DNA of 64,000 nucleotides from WQZF01 sp031556405 (GCA_031556405.1 JAVBTC010000074.1:1-64000), one strand, 5' to 3'. Counted from the stretch's first letter, positions 18,355-27,464 are shown. Numbers and translations are program-made. Notes: generated by a model from the letters alone, not told the origin.

Positions 18355-19761
18355 ATGGTACGTATCGAACACGATCTGCTCGGAGAGCGCGAAGTTCCCG
18401 CCGAAGCGTATTGGGGCATTCATACCTTGCGCGCGATGGAAATCTACCCGATCAGCGGCAGAAACATCGGCACCTATCCGGAACTGCTGCGCGCGCTGGC
18501 GATGGTGAAAATGGCCGCAGTCCGCACCAACCGCGAGCTGGGACTGATCGACGAGGAACGCGCGGCGGCGATCGAGGAGGCATCGCGGGAAATCACCGCC
18601 GGCGCGCTGTGCGACCAGTTCGTCGTCGATACCGTTCAGGGCGGCGCCGGTACCTCGACCAACATGAACGCCAACGAGGTCATCTGCAACCGCGCGCTGG
18701 AACTGCTCGGCGGCGTCAAGGGCGATTACGCGCGGCTGCATCCGATCGAACACGTGAACTGTTCGCAGAGCACCAACGACGTCTATCCGACCGCGCTGCG
18801 CGTCGCGCTGTGTTTCTCCATCGACGGCCTGCTGGAAGCGATGGGGCTGCTGCACGAAGCGTTCGCGATGAAGGCCGAGGAATTCAAGGATGTATTGAAA
18901 ATCGGCCGCACCCAGTTGCAGGATGCGGTGCCGATGACGCTGGGCCAGGAATTCCAGACCTACGCGGTAATGGTTGCCGAAGACCGGATGCACCTGCGCG
19001 ATTCCCTCTCGCTGCTGCACGAAGTCAACCTCGGCGCCACCGCGATCGGCACCGGGATCAACACCGACGCGCGTTACGCCGCCAGGGCCACGCAGCACCT
19101 GCGCGACATCAGCGGCCTGCCGCTGTCGCTGTCGCCGAACCTGATCGAGGCGACGCAGGACACCGGCGGGTTCGTGCAGTTGTCCGGCGTGCTGAAGCGG
19201 ATCGCCGCGAAGCTCTCGAAGATCTGCAACGATCTGCGCCTGCTCTCCAGCGGCCCGCAGACGGGGATGAACGAAATCAACCTGCCGCCGCGCGCCGCCG
19301 GGTCGAGCATCATGCCCGGCAAGGTGAACCCGGTCGTGCCTGAGGTGATGAACCAGATCGCCTTCGAAGTGATCGGCAACGACGTCACGATCACGATGGC
19401 CGCGGAAGGCGGGCAGCTACAGTTGAACGCGTTCGAGCCGATCATCGCGCACTGCCTGTTCCGCAGCATTCAATACCTCACCGCCGGCTGCCGCACGCTG
19501 CGCGACAACTGCGTCGTCGGCATCACCGCGAACCGCGCGCTGCTGGCGGAACGGGTGCGCACCTCGGTAGGTCTGGCGACGGCGCTCAACCCGTATATCG
19601 GCTACGAGAACGCCACGCGCATCGCGCAGGAAGCGTTGCGTACCGGCCGCGGCGTTGCCGATCTGGTGCTGGAACAGGGATTGATGGAACGCGAGGCGCT
19701 GGAGGCGGTATTGCAGCCGACGGCGCTGACGACACCGAGGCCGGAATTGAAGCGGAACTGA
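18355..19761 (+). CDS. aspA: Aspartate ammonia-lyase
   Basis: 468 residues. It interconverts L-aspartate and fumarate plus ammonia as a homotetramer. The fumarase/aspartase signature is GSSIMPGKVN; the N-terminal RIEHDLLGEREVPAEAYWGIHT distinguishes it from fumarase C, and GGAGTSTNMNANEVI and NCSQSTNDVYPTAL are intact. AAGGGGG precedes the start. Stand-alone, 187 bp after comF, with no dcuA-type transporter adjacent. Confidence 0.95.
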   Translation: MVRIEHDLLGEREVPAEAYWGIHTLRAMEIYPISGRNIGTYPELLRALAMVKMAAVRTNRELGLIDEERAAAIEEASREITAGALCDQFVVDTVQGGAGTSTNMNANEVICNRALELLGGVKGDYARLHPIEHVNCSQSTNDVYPTALRVALCFSIDGLLEAMGLLHEAFAMKAEEFKDVLKIGRTQLQDAVPMTLGQEFQTYAVMVAEDRMHLRDSLSLLHEVNLGATAIGTGINTDARYAARATQHLRDISGLPLSLSPNLIEATQDTGGFVQLSGVLKRIAAKLSKICNDLRLLSSGPQTGMNEINLPPRAAGSSIMPGKVNPVVPEVMNQIAFEVIGNDVTITMAAEGGQLQLNAFEPIIAHCLFRSIQYLTAGCRTLRDNCVVGITANRALLAERVRTSVGLATALNPYIGYENATRIAQEALRTGRGVADLVLEQGLMEREALEAVLQPTALTTPRPELKRN

Positions 19762-19791
19762 AAACAGGCGCAGTTCGTTGCGCTATAGCCG

Positions 19792-19817
19792 GCGCCGGAA
19801 CGATATCGTTCCGGCGC
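19792..19817. terminator. 26-bp perfect palindrome between convergent aspA and tyrS
   Basis: Each arm is the 13-mer gcgccggaacgat and its exact complement, with no spacer. It sits between two converging genes and probably forms a hairpin in both transcripts, but neither side has a T run, so its role as terminator is inferred. Confidence 0.45.
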
Positions 19818-19830
19818 GGAGATATAGGAA

Positions 19831-21042
19831 TTAACGTAACACTACTCGCGCAAATTTCCGTTTTCCCACCTGTACCACGAATGACGCCGGCGCGGCGAGG
19901 CGCAACGCCTTGTCCGACACTTTTTCCCCGTCGATTTTCACCCCGCCCTGATCGATCAGCCGCAGCGCTTCCGACGTGCTCGGCGCGAGGTCGGCCTGTT
20001 TCATGATCTGGGAGAGCGGCAGCGGCGTACCGGCGGTATCGAGCGCGACCTCGGCGATGTCGTCGGGAATCGCGCCCTGGCGGAAACGCGCCTCGAAATC
20101 GGCGAGCGCGTCCTCGGCGGCGCGGGTGTCGTAAAAACGCGCGACGATTTCCTGCGCCAGCAGCACCTTCAAATCGCGCGGATTGCGTCCTTCCCCGACT
20201 TCCTTTTTGAAGCGCGCGATTTCGGCGTTGTTGCGGAACGACAGCAATTCGTAGTAGCGCCACATCAGCGTGTCGGAAACCGACATCATTTTTCCGAAGA
20301 TCTCGCGCGGCGGTTCGCTGATACCGACATAGTTGCCGAGCGATTTGGACATTTTGTTGACGCCGTCCAGTCCTTCGAGCAACGGCACTGTGAGCACGCA
20401 CTGCGGCGGCTGGCCGTAATGCTTCTGCAACTCGCGTCCGACGAGCAGGTTGAATTTCTGATCGGTGCCGCCCAGTTCCATGTCGGCGCGCAGGGCTACC
20501 GAATCGTAGCCCTGGCAAAGCGGATAGAGGAATTCGTGAATCGCGATCGGCTGTTCGCCGTGGTAACGCTTGGCGAAATCGTCGCGTTCGAGCATCCGCG
20601 CCACGGTGTATTTCGCCGCGATGCGGATCATGTCCGCCGCGCCGATCTTGTCGAACCAGGTGGAGTTGAAGGCGATTTCGGTTTTTTCCGGATCGAGGAT
20701 CTTGAATACCTGGTCGCGGTAGGTCTGCGCGTTTTCCAGGATCTGCTCGCGTGAAAGCGGCGGACGGGTCGTGTTCTTGCCGGACGGGTCGCCGATCATC
20801 CCGGTGAAATCGCCGATGAGGAAAATCACATGGTGTCCGAGCTGCTGGAAATGGCGCATCTTGTTGATCAGCACCGTATGTCCGAGGTGCAGGTCCGGAG
20901 CGGTGGGGTCGAACCCGGTCTTGATGCGGAGCGCCCTTCCGTTCGCCAGCCGTTCGCGCAATTCGGTTTCGAGCAGCAATTCTTCCGCGCCGCGTTTGAT
21001 CAATTCCAGTTGTTCTTCAACGCTTGCCATCGCACTTTCCAT
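19831..21042 (-). CDS. tyrS: Tyrosine--tRNA ligase
   Basis: About 403 residues. Class I aminoacyl-tRNA synthetase of the long TyrRS type common in betaproteobacteria. HIGH-like HLGHTVLINK, the KMSKS loop (KMSKSLGNYVGI) and a C-terminal S4 RNA-binding domain (LIDQGGVKIDGEKV) are present. ATG codons at 21042 and 21030 are both possible; the latter has GGAAAG close upstream. Divergent from the M23 peptidase gene, an order frequent in this group. Confidence 0.95.
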   Translation of the reverse strand: MESAMASVEEQLELIKRGAEELLLETELRERLANGRALRIKTGFDPTAPDLHLGHTVLINKMRHFQQLGHHVIFLIGDFTGMIGDPSGKNTTRPPLSREQILENAQTYRDQVFKILDPEKTEIAFNSTWFDKIGAADMIRIAAKYTVARMLERDDFAKRYHGEQPIAIHEFLYPLCQGYDSVALRADMELGGTDQKFNLLVGRELQKHYGQPPQCVLTVPLLEGLDGVNKMSKSLGNYVGISEPPREIFGKMMSVSDTLMWRYYELLSFRNNAEIARFKKEVGEGRNPRDLKVLLAQEIVARFYDTRAAEDALADFEARFRQGAIPDDIAEVALDTAGTPLPLSQIMKQADLAPSTSEALRLIDQGGVKIDGEKVSDKALRLAAPASFVVQVGKRKFARVVLR

Positions 21043-21049
21043 TTCTGAC

Positions 21050-21119
21050 AAAAATATTTTTCAAAGATGCCTACAGTAGCCGGTTTGCAGAATTAAATAA
21101 TTAACTTATAATCTGGAAT
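21050..21119. repeat. AT-rich CTACAGTAG element, copy 3
   Basis: In the divergent gap between tyrS and the M23 peptidase gene. Perfect core CTACAGTAG at 21071-21079, followed by an AT block and GGAAT at 21115 (offset 44). Confidence 0.65.
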
Positions 21120-21123
21120 CCGT

Positions 21124-21145
21124 TTTTTTGATCCTTTTTTGATCC
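21124..21145. repeat. Tandem repeat, 2 x 11 bp, upstream of M23 peptidase gene
   Basis: Two copies of ttttttgatcc in non-coding DNA. The unit is not a multiple of three. Confidence 0.6.
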
Positions 21146-21247
21146 GTACCGTCTCGCGCTTCGGCGATTTTTTGGTAGACTGCATCCCATTTTTCGCGGG
21201 CTTTGCAGCAGAAAAGCAGTACCACTAAATAAACGGGCTACAAACGC

Positions 21248-22630
21248 ATGCAGGACAAAAAGAATCGCATTTTAGCGCAATCGCTGTGCGCAATCGAACG
21301 GGCGACCATTCGCACCGTCGCACGCGCGGTGGTTCGCCTGACCCGCCACCCGCGCGTTACCGTCGGCGTCGGCGCCTTCTCTCTCCTCGGCATGGTTGCC
21401 GCCTTCGCTTTATCCACACCACAGGACAATCCCGCGCAGATGCCGCTGGAAACGGTGGTCGAGAATCTCGTGCCGGCCCAGGCCATGGTGCTGGCGAGCG
21501 CGGAAGGCGAAGACGCGTTGTACCTGCGCGAAGAATACGTGCAGCGCAGCGATACGCTGGCGAGCCTTTTGCAGCGCCTGGGCGTCGACGATGCCGCGGC
21601 ATTCGATTTCATCCGCCTCGATCCCGTGGCGCAGACGATCGCGCGCCAATTGCGTCCCGGCAAGCGCGTCACCGCGCGTACCGATGCTTTCGGTGTCTTG
21701 CACACGCTGTATTTCCCCGTGAACGGCAGCAAGGATAATTACATCGTCGTCGAACGTGCGGGAGAAAAATTCACCGCGGGCGAGCGGGAGATGACTCTGG
21801 AAACCGGTTCGCGCATGGTTTCCGGGCAAATCCAGAACTCCCTCTTCGGCGCTACCGACGCGCTCAACATCCCGGACGCCATCGCGATCCAGATGGCCGA
21901 AATTTTCGGCAGCGACATCGATTTCCACCGCGATCTGCGCAAGGGCGACCGTTTCAGCCTGGTTTACGAAACCCTCTATTACCGTGGCCGTCCGGTGCGC
22001 AGCGGGCGCATTCTGGCGGCGGAATTCGTCAATGGCGGCAAGACCTACACCGCCTTCTGGTTCGCCGACGGCAACGATGGCCGCGGCTCCTACTACAACG
22101 CCGAGGGGCAAAGTCTGCGCAAGGCGTTCCTGCGTTCGCCGCTGGAATTCACACGTATTTCCTCCGGGTTTACCAACGCCCGTTTCCATCCGGTGCTGAA
22201 AACCTGGCGCGCACATCGAGGCATCGACTATGCCGCGCCCACGGGTACCCGGGTGCGTGCCGTCGCCGACGGCAGCATCGAATTCGTCGGCGTTCAGAGC
22301 GGTTACGGCAACATCGTCGTGCTGAAGCATCAGGGCGCTTATTCCACCGCCTATGGCCACCTGAACGGCTTCGCCTCGGGGCTGAAAAAAGGCATGCGGG
22401 TCAGCCAGGGCGAGATCATCGGCTTTGTCGGGCAGACCGGCATGGCGACGGGGCCGCATCTGCACTATGAATTCCGTATCAACAAGAAGCAGGTCGATCC
22501 CCTGTCCGTCGATCTTCCGATCGCGATTCCGCTGGATGCGGCGCGGCGGCAGCATTTCATGGCGCAGTCCGAACCGCTGAAAACCCAGATCGTGCTTGCC
22601 GGCCAGAGCAAGTTCGGATTGTTCGAATAA
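21248..22630 (+). CDS. M23 (LytM) family metallopeptidase, MepM-like
   Basis: 460 residues. One N-terminal membrane anchor (VTVGVGAFSLLGMVAAFAL), a periplasmic region of the MepM/OapA kind, then a C-terminal LytM domain. Zinc ligands are in HRGIDYAAP and HLHYE, with AYGHLNGF between them, so it should be an active peptidoglycan endopeptidase acting on peptide cross-links. It is followed by anmK, a wall-recycling gene, in the order often seen in betaproteobacteria (tyrS, M23, anmK, erpA). Confidence 0.93.
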   Translation: MQDKKNRILAQSLCAIERATIRTVARAVVRLTRHPRVTVGVGAFSLLGMVAAFALSTPQDNPAQMPLETVVENLVPAQAMVLASAEGEDALYLREEYVQRSDTLASLLQRLGVDDAAAFDFIRLDPVAQTIARQLRPGKRVTARTDAFGVLHTLYFPVNGSKDNYIVVERAGEKFTAGEREMTLETGSRMVSGQIQNSLFGATDALNIPDAIAIQMAEIFGSDIDFHRDLRKGDRFSLVYETLYYRGRPVRSGRILAAEFVNGGKTYTAFWFADGNDGRGSYYNAEGQSLRKAFLRSPLEFTRISSGFTNARFHPVLKTWRAHRGIDYAAPTGTRVRAVADGSIEFVGVQSGYGNIVVLKHQGAYSTAYGHLNGFASGLKKGMRVSQGEIIGFVGQTGMATGPHLHYEFRINKKQVDPLSVDLPIAIPLDAARRQHFMAQSEPLKTQIVLAGQSKFGLFE

Positions 22631-22758
22631 CCTCGCAACAAACCGTGCAATTGCGGCCCGATTGCCCTTGAAGGGTAATCCATGGGGGTTCCCAAAAATT
22701 CCCGGACGCGACCGCTGAAAAAACGCACCGGCGACAGTATGAGCAGTACGGCAAGGCG

Positions 22759-23964
22759 ATGTCGACAGAACATGAATTTCCGCGCGATTCGTTATTTTTT
22801 ATCGGCCTGATGTCGGGGACCAGCCTCGATGGCGTCGACGCCGCGCTGGTCGCCTTCACGTCGAAACCCAAACCCAAACCCGCCGCCGCTTCATCGGGAT
22901 TCTTCCTCCGGGCAACCCATCGCCAAGCCTTGCCGGATGACCTGCGCGACGAGCTCCTCTCCTTGCAGCAATCCCGGCCCGACGAATTGCACCATGCGGC
23001 GCTCGCCGCCAACGCGCTGGCGCATTGCTACGCCAACGCCATTGCCGCGCTGCTGCAAAAATCAAATCTGCCCACGGTCGCGGTCCGTGCCGTCGGTTGT
23101 CATGGACAAACCATTCGCCATCGTCCCGACTGCGGCTATTCGCTGCAACTGAACAGTCCCTCCCTGCTTGCGGAATGCTGCGGTATCGACGTCGTTGCCG
23201 ATTTCCGCAGCCGCGATATCGCCGCCGGCGGGCAGGGCGCTCCGCTGGTGCCGGCATTTCACCGGGCACTGTTCGCTGCCGCCGGGAAACGGCGCATCAT
23301 CGTCAACATCGGCGGCATGGCCAATCTGACGCTCATATCGGAGAACGGCGCAGGAAACGGTCCCGAACCCGTTCAATCCGACGCCTGTTTCGGTTTCGAC
23401 TGCGGACCGGGCAACGTACTGCTTGACGCCTGGATCCACCGCAGCCGTGGGCAACGTTACGACGACGGCGGCGCTTGGGCGGAACAGGGTACCTGTATCG
23501 GCACGCTGCTCGAACGTCTGCTCGCGCATCCTTTTTTTGCATTGCCGCCACCCAAAAGTTGTGGCCGCGAAAATTTCAACCTTGCCTGGCTGGAAACGTT
23601 GCTGGAAGGCGGCGAGGCAGCAGTGGACGTGCAGGCGACGCTGCTGGAATTGACGGCACGCAGTATTGCCGAGGCGATTTCCCGCCATTGCACCGATCGT
23701 GGCGGCCGCTGTGAGGAACCGTGCGAGGTATACCTGTGCGGCGGCGGTGCGCACAACGGGGCTTTGGCGCGGCGGCTGGCGGCGCTTCTGGACGGTGTTT
23801 GCCGGGTTGAAAGTACGCAAGCCCTGGGACTGGCGCCGGATTGGGTCGAAGCCTGCGCATTCGCGTGGCTGGCGCGGGAGTTCGTGGAGCGGCGGACGGG
23901 CAACTTGCCGCTGGCCACCGGCGCTCGCGGCGGACGGGTGCTTGGCGCGTTATATCCGGCGTGA
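22759..23964 (+). CDS. anmK: Anhydro-N-acetylmuramic acid kinase
   Basis: 401 residues. It phosphorylates and opens 1,6-anhydro-MurNAc released by lytic transglycosylases, feeding it into recycling as MurNAc-6-phosphate. The signature LMSGTSLDGVDAALV is at the N-terminus; GCHGQTIRH, NIGGMANLTL, FDCGPGN and LCGGGAHN are intact. The context fits, with M23 peptidase upstream and other recycling genes (ampD, mltB) in the window. A KPKPKP run after ALVAFTS comes from a short repeat. Confidence 0.95.
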   Translation: MSTEHEFPRDSLFFIGLMSGTSLDGVDAALVAFTSKPKPKPAAASSGFFLRATHRQALPDDLRDELLSLQQSRPDELHHAALAANALAHCYANAIAALLQKSNLPTVAVRAVGCHGQTIRHRPDCGYSLQLNSPSLLAECCGIDVVADFRSRDIAAGGQGAPLVPAFHRALFAAAGKRRIIVNIGGMANLTLISENGAGNGPEPVQSDACFGFDCGPGNVLLDAWIHRSRGQRYDDGGAWAEQGTCIGTLLERLLAHPFFALPPPKSCGRENFNLAWLETLLEGGEAAVDVQATLLELTARSIAEAISRHCTDRGGRCEEPCEVYLCGGGAHNGALARRLAALLDGVCRVESTQALGLAPDWVEACAFAWLAREFVERRTGNLPLATGARGGRVLGALYPA

Positions 23965-23973
23965 AAAGGTGCG

Positions 23974-24042
23974 TTAAATAATTTCTTATTATTTTCTGCT
24001 ACAGCTAAGAATATTTAATTGTCTTTGTAATGTAAAAATAGC
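23974..24042. repeat. AT-rich CTACAGTAG element, copy 4 (degenerate)
   Basis: AT-rich block in the convergent gap between anmK and erpA with core GCTACAGCT at 23998-24006. No GGAAT terminus is visible, so this is the weakest member. Confidence 0.45.
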
Positions 24043-24120
24043 TTCGGGGTAGGAGTGCCGTTGAGAAAATCTTCCGCATGGAATGCGAGGATGCGAGGAT
24101 TTCTCCGGCGGAATTTCGAC

Positions 24121-24158
24121 ACAACAAAAAAGATGGCCGCAGCCATCTTTTTTGTTGT
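24121..24158. terminator. Bidirectional terminator between anmK and erpA
   Basis: Perfect 17-bp stem (ACAACAAAAAAGATGGC) with a CGCA loop. A/T runs on both sides of the GC part make it work in both directions, as its convergent position suggests. Confidence 0.9.
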
Positions 24159-24190
24159 CCGTTCCAAAGAACCGGATGAGCGGCAATCGA

Positions 24191-24223
24191 CCCGAATCAG
24201 GCCCGAATTAGGCCCCAATCAGG
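24191..24223. repeat. Tandem repeat, 3 x 11 bp, at the erpA stop
   Basis: Units cccgaatcagg, cccgaattagg and ccccaatcagg. The array lies just past and across the erpA stop codon; only its last bases are coding. Confidence 0.75.
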
Positions 24224-24569
24224 CCGAAAAGGACGAACCGCAGCCGCAGGTCGACACCGCGTTCGGGTTCTTGATCACGAACTGCGAGCCTTCGAGGCCT
24301 TCGGTATAGTCGATTTCGGCGCCGACGAGGTACTGGTAGCTCATCGAATCGATCAACAGCGTGACGCCGTTCTTTTCCATCGACGTATCGTCGTCGTTGA
24401 CTGCTTCATCGAAGGTGAAGCCATATTGAAAGCCGGAGCAGCCGCCGCCGGTGACGAATACCCGCAGCTTCAGATCGGGGTTGCCCTCTTCCAGAATCAA
24501 TTCCTTGACTTTGTCCGCGGCGGCATCGGTGAAGTTGAGCGGCGCGGGCATTTCGGTAACGGCATTCAT
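24219..24569 (-). CDS. erpA: Iron-sulfur cluster insertion protein ErpA
   Basis: 116 residues, A-type carrier that delivers Fe-S clusters to apo-proteins such as IspG and IspH. The three cluster cysteines are C44 in GGGCSGFQ and C108/C110 in STCGCGSSF. The pattern NFTDAAADKVKELI and length favour ErpA over IscA or SufA. Stand-alone and convergent with anmK. Confidence 0.95.
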   Translation of the reverse strand: MNAVTEMPAPLNFTDAAADKVKELILEEGNPDLKLRVFVTGGGCSGFQYGFTFDEAVNDDDTSMEKNGVTLLIDSMSYQYLVGAEIDYTEGLEGSQFVIKNPNAVSTCGCGSSFSA

Positions 24570-24622
24570 TGCTTAAAAACTCCAGAAAGTACAAACGTAA
24601 ATACCAATGGTAGCGGAAAATT

Positions 24623-25036
24623 TCACCCGGCGCTGCCGCCGCTGGCAAGTTTCAGTTCGACGGGCTTGCCGGCGCTGGTCTGATGCACGAGGCGGCCCTG
24701 CACGACGGCGCCTTGATGCATTTCCAACTGGTGGTATTCGATGTCCCCTGTGACTCGCGCATTGGGCAGGAGTTCAAGGGATTCGCAGGCGATGACCGGC
24801 CCGATGACGGTGCCGTTGATCACCACGTGCGCGACGCTGATCGAACCTTCGACCCGCGCCTGTTCGCTGATTACGAGCGTTCCGGCCTGATCCTTCTCGA
24901 CGCTCAGGTTGCCCTTGACTTCGCCATCGACGCGCAGGCCGCCGGAAAAGGTGACGTTGCCTTCGACGCATGTACCGGCACCGATGAGGCTGTCGATCCG
25001 GCTTTGCGGTTTACTCCCTTGTTTCGCACCAAACAT
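24623..25036 (-). CDS. Bactofilin family protein
   Basis: 137 residues built of a right-handed beta-helix (DUF583): GAGTCVEGNVTFSGGLRVDGEVKGNLS, then repeated V-G-S/T-I steps. Bactofilins polymerise into membrane-associated filaments without nucleotide and often position wall enzymes. It starts behind AAAGGA, 18 bp after the DUF6776 gene, and several wall hydrolases lie in the same region, including an M23 peptidase, the partner class often linked to bactofilins. Confidence 0.92.
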   Translation of the reverse strand: MFGAKQGSKPQSRIDSLIGAGTCVEGNVTFSGGLRVDGEVKGNLSVEKDQAGTLVISEQARVEGSISVAHVVINGTVIGPVIACESLELLPNARVTGDIEYHQLEMHQGAVVQGRLVHQTSAGKPVELKLASGGSAG

Positions 25037-25054
25037 ACTCGGGGTTCCTTTCGT

Positions 25055-25816
25055 TCACAGATTCAGGACTTGGCGCGCACGTACCGCGCCATCCTGTAAC
25101 AGGCGGACTTCGACGCTTTTCACGACCGCTCCGGGGGTAATGGTGAAGAAGCCTTCCGCGCGCTGAAAATGCCTGATGGAAAGACGGAAGCGTTGCGCAT
25201 CCGTAGCATCGGCTGTAGGGACGGTAATAGTAGCATCTTTGCCTTTGTCCTGCACCTTGACGACCAGTTGCAGGTTGCCGCGGAATTCCCCGGCTTTTTT
25301 GTCGCCGTTGTAGACCAATAGCATTCTGTAGCGGTAACGCCCGCCATTTCCTTCCGGTTCGATGCGCAAGCGGTCGATCCGTACTCCGGAGCCGGTAACG
25401 CCCTGTTCCGGCACCAGTCCCTCGAAGAAGGCGAGATCCTGTTTGAGGTTGGCGTTTTCACGCTCCAGGTTTTTGACGTTCTCGATCAGTTGTTCCTGTA
25501 CCGTGCGATCGATCTGTGCATTACTGGAAACGGCGTCCGACTTCATGCGCAGTTGCGCCAGTTCCGTTTCCAGTTCGCCGACGCGCTGCCGCAATGCTTC
25601 GATTTCCTGCGCCGCCGTCAGGCGCCGCAATGCCTGGCTGCCGAACAGCGCATCGTAGCCCCACAGCGCCAGGCCGACGACGACGAGCAGGGCCGCGCAC
25701 GATACCAGCAGGCGCCAGTACCAGGGCAGATGCGCGCGCACCGCGACCCTCGGCGCATGAACGCCGAAACGCTGTCGCCAGCGCTTCCACTTCAGGGCAG
25801 GACGGGCAACTGCCAT
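25055..25816 (-). CDS. DUF6776 family membrane coiled-coil protein
   Basis: 253 residues: a basic N-terminus, one membrane helix (LLVSCAALLVVVGLALWGY), a coiled coil of about 75 residues (from EIEALRQRVGELETEL to RENANLKQDLAFFEGL), and a globular C-terminal domain with YRMLLVYNGDKKAGEFRGNL. I recognise this as the family usually found between argC and a bactofilin in betaproteobacteria; its function is unknown. Its start overlaps the argC 3' end by 25 bp. The layout suggests a periplasm-facing partner of the bactofilin. Confidence 0.85.
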   Translation of the reverse strand: MAVARPALKWKRWRQRFGVHAPRVAVRAHLPWYWRLLVSCAALLVVVGLALWGYDALFGSQALRRLTAAQEIEALRQRVGELETELAQLRMKSDAVSSNAQIDRTVQEQLIENVKNLERENANLKQDLAFFEGLVPEQGVTGSGVRIDRLRIEPEGNGGRYRYRMLLVYNGDKKAGEFRGNLQLVVKVQDKGKDATITVPTADATDAQRFRLSIRHFQRAEGFFTITPGAVVKSVEVRLLQDGAVRARQVLNL

Positions 25817-26853
25817 AAGCCCATTGATTCTTCAAATCCGAACATGATGTTCATATTCTGTATCGCTTGTCCCGCCGCGCCTTTCATCAGATTGTCGATG
25901 ACCGACAGGATGACGAGCGTGTCGCCGTCCTGAGGGCGGTGCACCGCGATCCGGCACAGGTTCGCCGCGCGCACCGAGCGCGTTTCCGGATGCGCCTTCG
26001 GTGCCATGACGTCGACGAACGGCTCGGCGGCATAGCGGTTTTCGAACAGCGCCTGGAAGTCGGTCTCACGGGTGGTCTCGGCGATCCGCGCGTACAGCGT
26101 GGCGTGCATGCCGCGAATCAGCGGCGTCAGGTGCGGCACGAAGGTGAGGCCGATGCGTTGCGATACGCCATGCGCGCGCGCGACCAGCGTCAACCCCTGG
26201 CGGATTTCGGGCAGATGGCGGTGGCCGGGAACGCCGTAGGCCTTGAAATTATCGGAGGCTTCGGAGAACAGCGTATGCACTTCGGCCTTGCGCCCGGCGC
26301 CGGACACGCCGGATTTGGCATCGGCAATCAGATGTTCGAGGTCTACGCAGCCGGCTTCGACGAGCGGCAGCAGGCCCAGTTGCACGGCGGTGGGATAGCA
26401 GCCGGGGTTGGCCACCAGGCGCGCGCCGCGAATTGCTTCGCGGTTTGCTTCGGGCAGTCCATACACGGCTTTCTGTACCCATTCGGGGCTGGCGTGCTTC
26501 ATGCCGTACCATTTTTCCCATTCGGCGATATCGGCGATGCGGAAGTCGGCGGCCAGGTCGACGATGCGCACGCCGGCATCGAGCAGCGCCGGTGCCTGTT
26601 GCATGGCGACGCCGTTGGGGGTGGCGAAGAAAACCACATCGCATTGCTCCAGTCCCGCCGCATCGGGCGTCTCAAACCGCAACGGGCAGCGACCGCGTAA
26701 CGAGGGGAACATGTCGGAGACCGCGGTTCCCGCATCGCCGCGCGAGGTGATCGCGGTCAATTCGACGTGCGGGTGCTGCACCAGGAGACGCAGCAATTCG
26801 ACGCCGGTATAACCGGTGCCGCCCACGATTCCCGCTTTGATGGTCTGCTTCAT
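25792..26853 (-). CDS. argC: N-acetyl-gamma-glutamyl-phosphate reductase
   Basis: 353 residues from the ATG at 26853; the longer open frame upstream is not conserved. Third step of arginine synthesis, NADPH-dependent reduction of acetylglutamyl phosphate. Rossmann motif GIVGGTGYTGVELLRLL, the catalytic cysteine in VANPGCYPTAVQLGLLPL, and SGVSGAGRKAE are intact; the length is that of the type 1 enzyme. It is the first of three overlapping or close minus-strand genes (argC, DUF6776, bactofilin). Confidence 0.96.
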   Translation of the reverse strand: MKQTIKAGIVGGTGYTGVELLRLLVQHPHVELTAITSRGDAGTAVSDMFPSLRGRCPLRFETPDAAGLEQCDVVFFATPNGVAMQQAPALLDAGVRIVDLAADFRIADIAEWEKWYGMKHASPEWVQKAVYGLPEANREAIRGARLVANPGCYPTAVQLGLLPLVEAGCVDLEHLIADAKSGVSGAGRKAEVHTLFSEASDNFKAYGVPGHRHLPEIRQGLTLVARAHGVSQRIGLTFVPHLTPLIRGMHATLYARIAETTRETDFQALFENRYAAEPFVDVMAPKAHPETRSVRAANLCRIAVHRPQDGDTLVILSVIDNLMKGAAGQAIQNMNIMFGFEESMGLWQLPVLP

Positions 26854-26922
26854 GAGGTTTTCTCCTTGAGAGGAAAGCGCATCATAACGCGCGCCGAAGA
26901 AACGAAAAAGCCGCGGGAAAAT

Positions 26923-26958
26923 GAAATACAGCGTGAAATACAGCGCGAAAGAGGATGC
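26923..26958. repeat. Tandem repeat, 3 x 12 bp, between argC and rpsI
   Basis: Units gaaatacagcgt, gaaatacagcgc and gaaagaggatgc in non-coding DNA between the rpsI terminator and argC. Confidence 0.75.
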
Positions 26959-26968
26959 GAAAGAGAAC

Positions 26969-26996
26969 AAAAAAGCCGCCAATGGGCGGCTTTTTT
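26969..26996 (-). terminator. Terminator after rplM-rpsI
   Basis: Stem GCCGCC/GGCGGC flanked by six A and six T residues with an AATG loop, about 50 bp beyond the rpsI stop. Confidence 0.9.
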
Positions 26997-27048
26997 CGCG
27001 CTTCCGGGGGATGAATCCAGGAAGGCCGGCGCCGGAAAAAGTCGCCGC

Positions 27049-27453
27049 TTAACGCTTCGAGAACTGTTTGCGCCGGCGTGCCTTGTGCAGACCGACTTTT
27101 TTCCGTTCGACTTCGCGCGCGTCGCGGGTAACGAACCCTGCCTTGGAAAGCGTGGGCTTCAGTGTCGCATCGTATTCGATCAGCGCACGCGTAATGCCGT
27201 GACGCACCGCACCGGCCTGGCCGGATTCGCCGCCGCCGTGAACGTTGACGAGAATGTCGAAGCCTTCGGCCTGTTCGATCAGCACCAGCGGCTGACGGAC
27301 GATCATGCGTCCGGTTTCGCGCGAGAAGAATTCGTCTACCGGCTTGCCGTTGACTTCGATCTTGCCGCTACCGCGCTTCATGAAGACACGGGCCACGGCG
27401 CTTTTCCGCCGTCCGGTGCCGTAGAAATAATTCACAGCTGCTTTTTCAGCCAT
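27049..27453 (-). CDS. rpsI: 30S ribosomal protein S9
   Basis: 134 residues from the ATG at 27453. S9/uS9 family with YFYGTGRRKSAVARV, HGGGESGQAGAVRHGITRAL and the basic C-terminal tail KARRRKQFSKR that reaches the P-site tRNA. Co-transcribed after rplM with an 11-bp gap, the universal order in proteobacteria. Confidence 0.98.
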   Translation of the reverse strand: MAEKAAVNYFYGTGRRKSAVARVFMKRGSGKIEVNGKPVDEFFSRETGRMIVRQPLVLIEQAEGFDILVNVHGGGESGQAGAVRHGITRALIEYDATLKPTLSKAGFVTRDAREVERKKVGLHKARRRKQFSKR

Positions 27454-27464
27454 TTGTTTGCCTT

